Shown piece after piece: positions 59,433-64,000 of a stretch of 64,000 nt of DNA. The notes beneath the pieces were generated by a model. It was not told the origin of the DNA and made no database searches. It saw only the letters and a program-made list of their open reading frames with translations. Numbering within the stretch: position 1 is the stretch's first letter; every line of letters starts with the position of its first letter. The translations under genes were made by a program, and so were the position numbers. Location of the stretch: NCBI RefSeq assembly GCF_003002055.1, contig NZ_PVZF01000012.1, positions 62,001-126,000 of the forward strand. The letters run 5' to 3'. This DNA is from Kineococcus rhizosphaerae. Lineage in GTDB: Bacteria > Actinomycetota > Actinomycetes > Actinomycetales > Kineococcaceae.

Positions 59433-60685
59433 GAGTGCGGACGGTAGGCGACCGGCGCGCCGGGCGTCACCTCCGCCTCCTCCTCGGCCAGACCCGCCAC
59501 GGCCCCCACGACGATGACGGCGGGGTTGCGCACCCCGCGCTCGCGGGCGAGGTCGGCGATGTCCGCGAGGGTTCCCCGGGTCGTGCGCTGCCCCGCGCGC
59601 CAGCCGTTCTCGACGACTGCGACAGGGGTCGTCGCGGGTTTGCCCGCGGCGACGAGCGCGGCGGCGGTCCGCGGCAGCGTCGTGACGCCCATGAGGAGCA
59701 CCAGGGTCCCCTCGACGCGGGCCAGGGCGTCCGCGTCGACCTCCTCGTGGCCGCTGACCACGGTGACCGAGCGCGCCAGCCCGCGGTGCGTCACGGGGAT
59801 CCCGGCCGCGGCCGGGACGGCGAACGCGCTCGTCACGCCCGGGACGACCTCGACCTCGACCCCCGCGGCGCGGCAGGCGAGGACCTCCTCCCCGCCGCGG
59901 CCCAGCACGTACGGGTCGCCCCCCTTGAGCCGCACGACGCGCCGGCCCGCCAGGGCGTGCTCGACGAGGATCCGGTTGATCTCCTCCTGCGGCACGGGGT
60001 GGTGGTCGGGCGTCTTGCCGACGTCGACGACCTGGACCTCGGGGTCGAGGTCGGCCAGGACGTCGGTGGGCGCGAGCCGGTCGACGACGACGACGTCGGC
60101 CTCGGCGAGCCGGCGCCGGCCGCGCAGCGTCAGCAGGTCCACCTCACCCGGCCCGCCCCCCACGAGGGTGACCCGGCCCGGGCCCGGCCGCCGTCGGCGC
60201 AGGGGAGCCGCACCGGAGTCCAGCCAGCGCGACAGGGCCTCGCGCAGCCCGCGGGCGCGGCGGGGGTCGCCGCCGGCGGTGACGGAGACGGTCACCTCGC
60301 CGTCGCCCATGTCGCGCCGCACGACGGCCGGCGTCCACGCGGCCGACGCCTCGGCGTCGTCGGCGCGCACGCACCAGACCCGCAGCGCCTCGGCGGCCGC
60401 GGCGACCGCCGCGTCGGCCCGGGGGTCGCCCGTGGCGGTGTGGACGAGCCAGACGTCGGCGACGTCGGCCGGTTCGACCTCCCGGGCCTGCCAGCGCAGG
60501 TGCGGCAGCAGGTCGCGCAGGTCCTCGCACAGGCTGGGCGCGACGACCAGGACGTCGGCGCCGGCGGCCACGAGGTCGGCGGCCCGGCGGGCCGCGACGG
60601 GGCCGCCGCCGGCCACCAGGACCCGGCGCCCGGTCACGTCGAGGTGCAGGGGGTACCGCGCAGCACCGGTCACGCCACTGGTCAC
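59429..60685 (-). CDS. cysG: Siroheme synthase: precorrin-2 dehydrogenase plus uroporphyrinogen-III methyltransferase
   Basis: 418 residues from GTG at 60685, overlapping the nirD stop (GTGA). N-terminal Rossmann part YPLHLDVTGRRVLVAGGGPVAARRAADLVAAGA (residues about 10-150) oxidises precorrin-2. The C-terminal SAM-dependent methyltransferase has RVTLVGGGPGEVDLLTLRGRRRLAEADVVVVDRL, VGKTPDHHPVPQEEIN, VVRLKGGDPYVLGRGGEE and VVPGVTSAFAVPAAAGIPVTHRGLARS. The CysG chelatase function is probably carried by the separate CbiX-type gene. It makes siroheme for NirB. Confidence 0.94.
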   Translation of the reverse strand: MTSGVTGAARYPLHLDVTGRRVLVAGGGPVAARRAADLVAAGADVLVVAPSLCEDLRDLLPHLRWQAREVEPADVADVWLVHTATGDPRADAAVAAAAEALRVWCVRADDAEASAAWTPAVVRRDMGDGEVTVSVTAGGDPRRARGLREALSRWLDSGAAPLRRRRPGPGRVTLVGGGPGEVDLLTLRGRRRLAEADVVVVDRLAPTDVLADLDPEVQVVDVGKTPDHHPVPQEEINRILVEHALAGRRVVRLKGGDPYVLGRGGEEVLACRAAGVEVEVVPGVTSAFAVPAAAGIPVTHRGLARSVTVVSGHEEVDADALARVEGTLVLLMGVTTLPRTAAALVAAGKPATTPVAVVENGWRAGQRTTRGTLADIADLARERGVRNPAVIVVGAVAGLAEEEAEVTPGAPVAYRPHS

Positions 60686-60984
60686 AGGGACACCTCCACG
60701 AGACCGTCTGCCGTCACCCGGCACGGGTGCACGGCGATCGAACCCTCCCCGCCGGCCGCCTCACCCGTGGTGAGGTCGAACGCGGTCAGGTGCAGGGGGC
60801 AGACGACGACTGTCTCATCGATCTGCCCGTCCGCCAACGGCCCACCGGCGTGCGGGCAGGCGGCCTGCACGGCGCTGACCTTCCCGCTGCGGTGCCGGAA
60901 CAGCGCGACCTGCTCGCCGTCGACGACGTACGCGCGGCCCTCCCCGACGGGCAGGTCCTCCACGCTGCACACCGGGCGGCTCAC
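60682..60984 (-). CDS. nirD: Nitrite reductase small subunit (Rieske-type)
   Basis: 100 residues from GTG at 60984 overlapping the nirB stop. A Rieske [2Fe-2S] domain: CPHAGGPLADG (CxH) and VVCPLHLTAFDLTTG (CxxH). SRPVCSVEDLPVGEGRAYVVDGEQVALFRHRSGKVSAVQA at the start is typical of NirD. Some NirD proteins have lost the cluster ligands; these are intact here. It partners NirB in reduction of nitrite to ammonium with NAD(P)H. Confidence 0.92.
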   Translation of the reverse strand: MSRPVCSVEDLPVGEGRAYVVDGEQVALFRHRSGKVSAVQAACPHAGGPLADGQIDETVVVCPLHLTAFDLTTGEAAGGEGSIAVHPCRVTADGLVEVSL

Positions 60985-63515
60985 GAGCGCACCGCCGGCA
61001 TCCCCAGGGGGAGCGCGGGGCGGAACTGTCCGGTCGTCACGGGGGCGGTGCCTTCCTGCCAGGGGTCGCGGTAGTTGTCGACGGCGGCCTGCACGCGTTC
61101 GTCCAGGCCCGCAGCCAGACCGTCGGAGTCGTCCACGAGGACCTTGCGCACGCGCTCGATCCCGAGACGGGGGACGAACTCGTAGGTGCGTTCCAGCCAG
61201 TTCCCCCACTCCCGGTAGAACTGGATGAACCGGCCGGTGAGGGTCAGCACCTCCTGCGCCGAGCCGACGGTGGCCAGCAGGTCGCCCTTGCGGACCGTGG
61301 CCCCGGCGGCCCCGCCGACGTAGACCTCCCACTTGCCCGCCCCGACCGCGACGACCCCGATGTCCTTGACGTAGGCCTCGGCGCAGTTGCGGGGACAGCC
61401 CACGACGCCGAGCTTGAGCTTGGCGGGGGTCTCGATGCCCTGGTAGCGGGTCTCCAGGTCGATGCCGAGCTGGGTGGAGTCGTCCAGCCCGAACCGGCAG
61501 AACTCCGAGCCGACGCACGTCTTCACGGTGCGGAAGCTCTTGCCGTAGGCGTACCCGGACGGCATCCCGAGGTCCGCCCACACCTTCGGCAGGTCCTCCT
61601 TGGCGACGCCGAGCAGGTCGATGCGCTGCCCGCCGGTGACCTTGACCATCCCGACGTCGTACTTGTCGGCCACGTCGGCGATCTTGCGCAGCTGCTCGGG
61701 GGTCGTGACGCCGCCCTTCATCTGCGGCACCACGGAGAACGTCCCGTCGCGCTGGATGTTCGCGTGGACGCGGTCGTTGATGTACCGCCCGTCGCGCTCC
61801 TCCTCGATGCCCTCGGGCCACATCATCCGCAGCAGCGACGTCAGGCCCATCTTCGACTTCGCGTCCTCGACGCCGCCGGGGGCCAGTTCGCGGAACACCG
61901 CCGAGACCGACTTCAGCCCGCGCTCGCGGATGGCGGCCATGAGCTCGGGCTTGGCCAGCGGGACCCCCGGGACGTACCAGCCCACGCTCTCGTCGACCGT
62001 GAGGTCCCCGCCCGCGGCCCACTCGGTGATCTGCTCCACGAGGGGTTTGCAGGACCCGCAGCCCTTGCCGGCCTTGGTCTTGCCCATGACCGCCGTGATC
62101 GACGTGCAGCCGCCGGCGACCGCGTCGACGATCCTCCCCTTGGTGACGCCGTTGCAGTTGCAGACCTGGACGTCGTCGGACAGCTCGGCCACCGACGTCG
62201 CCTCGTCGGGGGATCCGAGGTCGAACAGCAGGCTCGTGCGCTCTTCGGGCAGGGGCAGGCCCTGGTCGAACGCCTGGGTGAGGAACGCCGTCTTGCGGAC
62301 GTCGCCCAGGAGCGTGGCCCCCACGAGGCGGCCCTCGCGGACCACGACGTTCAGGTACACGCCGCGGTGCGGTTCGGAGAACACCACGAACTCGTCGTCG
62401 TCGCGCTCGGGGCCGGGCAGGCCCATGGCGACGACGTCCACGCCGGCGACCTTGAGCTTCGTGGACGTCCGGGTGCCGTGGTACTCCGCGTCCGGCCGGG
62501 CGCCGGTGAGGTGGTCGGCCAGGACGCCCGCCTGGTCCCACAGCGGGGCGACGAGGCCGTAGGTCTGGCCGCGGTGCTGGACGCACTCGCCCACGGCGTA
62601 CACGTCGGGGTGGCTGGTGCGCATCCGGTCGTCGACGACGACCCCGCGCTCGACCTCCAGCCCGGAGCGGACCGCCACGTCGACGTTCGGGCGGATCCCC
62701 GCCGCGATGACCACGAAGTCCGCCTCCAGGACCGTGCCGTCGGGCAGTTCGACCCCCTCGACCCGGCCGGTGCCGCGCAGACCCCGGGTGCGGACGCCGG
62801 TGTGGACGCGGATGCCCAGTTCCTCGATCTTCCGGCGCAGGACGCGCCCGGCCTCGGGTCCGAGCTGCTGGTTCATGAGGTGCGCGGGGGAGTGGACGAG
62901 GTCTACCTGCAGACCGTGCGTGGCCAGGCCGTGCGCGGCCTCCAGGCCGAGCAGCCCGCCGCCGATGACGACCGCGCGGCGGTGGGTCTTCGCCGAGGTC
63001 AGCAGGGACCGGGCGTCGTCGAGCGTGCGGAACGTGAACACGCCGTCGAGGTCCAGCCCCTCCATCGTCGGGAAGAACGGCGTGGACCCGGTGGCCAGCA
63101 GCAGCGTGTCGTAGGGGGTCCGGCCGCCGTCGGCGTCGTGCACGACCTTGGCGAACCGGTCGATCCGGTCCACCCGGACCCCGGCGCGCAGGTCGATGGA
63201 GTTCTGCGCGTACCACGGCAGCGCGTTGAGGAAGATCGCCTCCTCGGTCTCCTCGCCGGACAGCACGTGGGACAGCATGATGCGGTTGTAGTTGCCGTAC
63301 GGCTCGTCCCCGAACACCGTGATGTCGAACTGCTCGGCACCGCCGCGGTCGAGGAGTTCCTCCACCGCGCGGATGCCGGCCATGCCGTTGCCGACGACCA
63401 CCAGGCGGCGGCGGTGGTGGTCGCGCTGGCGGGGGACCGGGCGTTCCCGGGTCCCCGTCCGCGTCTCGGTCCCCGTCTGCGTCTCGGCCCCCGTCTCGTC
63501 GATGCTCACCGTCAC
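60981..63515 (-). CDS. nirB: Assimilatory nitrite reductase [NAD(P)H], large subunit
   Basis: 844 residues. FAD domain (RRLVVVGNGMAGIRAVEELLDRG), NAD domain (RAVVIGGGLLGLEAAHGLATHGL), a BFD-like [2Fe-2S] segment (VQVCNCNGVTKGRIVDAVAGGCTSI and KGCGSCKPLVEQI), then the sulfite/nitrite reductase half with siroheme/[4Fe-4S] cysteines in TCVGSEFCRFGLDDS and VVGCPRNCAEAYVKDIGVV. It reduces nitrite to ammonium in the cytoplasm. The N-terminus carries a Thr/Glu/Arg repeat-like stretch (ETQTGTETRTGTRERP). The GTG overlaps the stop of the 115-residue protein gene. Confidence 0.96.
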   Translation of the reverse strand: MTVSIDETGAETQTGTETRTGTRERPVPRQRDHHRRRLVVVGNGMAGIRAVEELLDRGGAEQFDITVFGDEPYGNYNRIMLSHVLSGEETEEAIFLNALPWYAQNSIDLRAGVRVDRIDRFAKVVHDADGGRTPYDTLLLATGSTPFFPTMEGLDLDGVFTFRTLDDARSLLTSAKTHRRAVVIGGGLLGLEAAHGLATHGLQVDLVHSPAHLMNQQLGPEAGRVLRRKIEELGIRVHTGVRTRGLRGTGRVEGVELPDGTVLEADFVVIAAGIRPNVDVAVRSGLEVERGVVVDDRMRTSHPDVYAVGECVQHRGQTYGLVAPLWDQAGVLADHLTGARPDAEYHGTRTSTKLKVAGVDVVAMGLPGPERDDDEFVVFSEPHRGVYLNVVVREGRLVGATLLGDVRKTAFLTQAFDQGLPLPEERTSLLFDLGSPDEATSVAELSDDVQVCNCNGVTKGRIVDAVAGGCTSITAVMGKTKAGKGCGSCKPLVEQITEWAAGGDLTVDESVGWYVPGVPLAKPELMAAIRERGLKSVSAVFRELAPGGVEDAKSKMGLTSLLRMMWPEGIEEERDGRYINDRVHANIQRDGTFSVVPQMKGGVTTPEQLRKIADVADKYDVGMVKVTGGQRIDLLGVAKEDLPKVWADLGMPSGYAYGKSFRTVKTCVGSEFCRFGLDDSTQLGIDLETRYQGIETPAKLKLGVVGCPRNCAEAYVKDIGVVAVGAGKWEVYVGGAAGATVRKGDLLATVGSAQEVLTLTGRFIQFYREWGNWLERTYEFVPRLGIERVRKVLVDDSDGLAAGLDERVQAAVDNYRDPWQEGTAPVTTGQFRPALPLGMPAVRS

Positions 63516-63859
63516 ACCTCCACGAGGCCGAGGTCGACGACGACGCAGCCGGTCAGGCCCTCGGGGGCCATGACCTGCAGCTCCAGCGTCGAGGGTGCCT
63601 CGACGTCCTCGACGATGCTCAGCGGGACGTGCACGGCGTCCCTGGCGCCGATCGGGAACAGCCGCACCGCGACCCCGTCGCGCAGCAGCGCCACGACCAC
63701 CAGTTCCCCGGTGGGGTTGCCGCCGCGGAAGTAGACCGGTTGCGCGCGGTACCCGTCCGGGACCCGGAAACCGGTCAGGCCCTCGAGGGGGACGCCCTTC
63801 TCCAGGCCGGCGCCGGTGAACGGGTACGTGCCCTGCAGGAAGCGGGGGGTCGAGCTCAC
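63512..63859 (-). CDS. Conserved small protein upstream of nirB, function unknown
   Basis: 115 residues from GTG. No signal peptide or membrane segment. Two similar-looking beta-rich parts are seen (FLQGTYPFTGAGLEKGVPLEGLTGFRVPDGYRAQPVYFRGGNPTGELVVVALLRDG and the later PLSIVEDVEAPSTLELQVMAPEGLTG), compatible with a small beta-barrel. It lies between the MFS transporter and nirB and is translationally coupled to nirB, so it likely acts in nitrate/nitrite assimilation, perhaps as an assembly or regulatory factor. I do not recognise the family. Confidence 0.7.
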   Translation of the reverse strand: MSSTPRFLQGTYPFTGAGLEKGVPLEGLTGFRVPDGYRAQPVYFRGGNPTGELVVVALLRDGVAVRLFPIGARDAVHVPLSIVEDVEAPSTLELQVMAPEGLTGCVVVDLGLVEV

Positions 63860-63869
63860 GGTGGTCTCC

Positions 63870-64000
63870 TCAGATCCGGGCGCCGGCGAAGCGCTGGGCG
63901 CGGCCGACCTTGTAGACGGCGAACGTCACGACCGCGCAGACGGCGTAGAAGGCGATGAAGCCGACGAGGGCGGGCTGCAGGGAGCCGGTGTCCTTGATCG
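63870..64000 (-). CDS. MFS nitrate/nitrite transporter, C-terminal fragment
   Basis: Only the last 42 residues are inside the window, ending at a TGA at 63872-63870. They read ...SLQPALVGFIAFYAVCAVVT then FAVYKVGRAQRFAGARI. One transmembrane helix followed by a short basic tail matches the C-terminus of NarK/NasA-type major facilitator transporters (compare the FIAFY-xVCxxxTxxVY pattern). It would be the first known gene upstream in the nirBD operon, separated from the 115-residue protein gene by 10 nt. The identification rests on a short piece plus context. Confidence 0.7.
   Translation of the reverse strand, partial: IKDTGSLQPALVGFIAFYAVCAVVTFAVYKVGRAQRFAGARI

Overview
The window is high-GC DNA with GTG starts as common as ATG starts, dense GTGA/ATGA start-stop overlaps and actinobacterial gene order. 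It is chromosomal DNA from an actinomycete. A Kineococcus-like genus is my guess from overall protein style and is not proven. Two conserved actinobacterial blocks are recognisable from memory of Mycobacterium tuberculosis gene order. The first is atpA-atpG-atpD-atpC, DUF2550, nucS, a YbbN-type thioredoxin, then glgB/glgE/glgP (Rv1308 to Rv1328 region). The second is cysteine desulfurase, mnmA, a MetE-like protein, ligA, gatC-gatA-gatB (Rv3025c to Rv3009c region). Here they are joined by glgX and neighbours.

Layout. 1-3621: end of the F1 ATP synthase operon with an unusually short epsilon subunit, then DUF2550. 3641-12623: housekeeping and small proteins (STAS protein, NucS mismatch endonuclease, threonine-aldolase-like enzyme with a hydrolase, DivIVA-like coiled coil, thiamine-binding protein, DoxX, a membrane protein/lipoprotein pair, YbbN co-chaperone). 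12634-25976: a 13 kb accessory segment between the ybbN-like and glgB genes. It holds an ABC-F protein, a serine hydrolase, two aberrant ammonia-lyase-family proteins, a LacI regulator with twin operators, an amidohydrolase, a cysteine-dioxygenase-like cupin, a four-gene quaternary-amine-type ABC importer and a short-chain dehydrogenase. 26022-38640: glycogen/alpha-glucan metabolism (GlgB, maltokinase, GlgE, GlgP, GlgX). 38675-53869: tRNA thiolation, c-di-GMP turnover, DNA ligase and the tRNA amidotransferase operon. 53964-57665: DedA, pyridoxal kinase, PQQ-type sugar dehydrogenase, 2-hydroxyacid dehydrogenase. 57655-64000, minus strand: nitrite assimilation plus siroheme biosynthesis in one tightly overlapped operon that runs off the right edge toward a nitrate/nitrite transporter.

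How the parts work together. GlgE, maltokinase and GlgB can build branched alpha-glucan from maltose-1-phosphate, while GlgP and GlgX degrade it. The cysteine desulfurase beside MnmA probably supplies sulfur for tRNA 2-thiouridine. The siroheme genes downstream of nirBD make the cofactor that NirB needs.

The most promising novelty is the accessory segment. Lyase-fold proteins lacking the canonical Ala-Ser-Gly cofactor triad, a quaternary-amine-type importer, a thiol-dioxygenase-like cupin and an amidohydrolase suggest uptake and breakdown of an amino-acid betaine or thio-amino acid, for example an ergothioneine- or hercynine-like compound. This is inference. Other notable signals are a widespread leaderless-promoter signature (TANNNT 6-8 nt before the start codon at 14 genes), a textbook MerR-type promoter with 19-bp spacing, a 40-codon reading frame that exactly bridges gatC and gatA, a tandem array of 11-bp palindromes, and an antisense C-terminal overlap between mnmA and a GGDEF/EAL gene built on 12-bp repeats. 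I saw no tRNA, rRNA, CRISPR array, insertion sequence or origin, and no gene-free stretch above about 300 bases.
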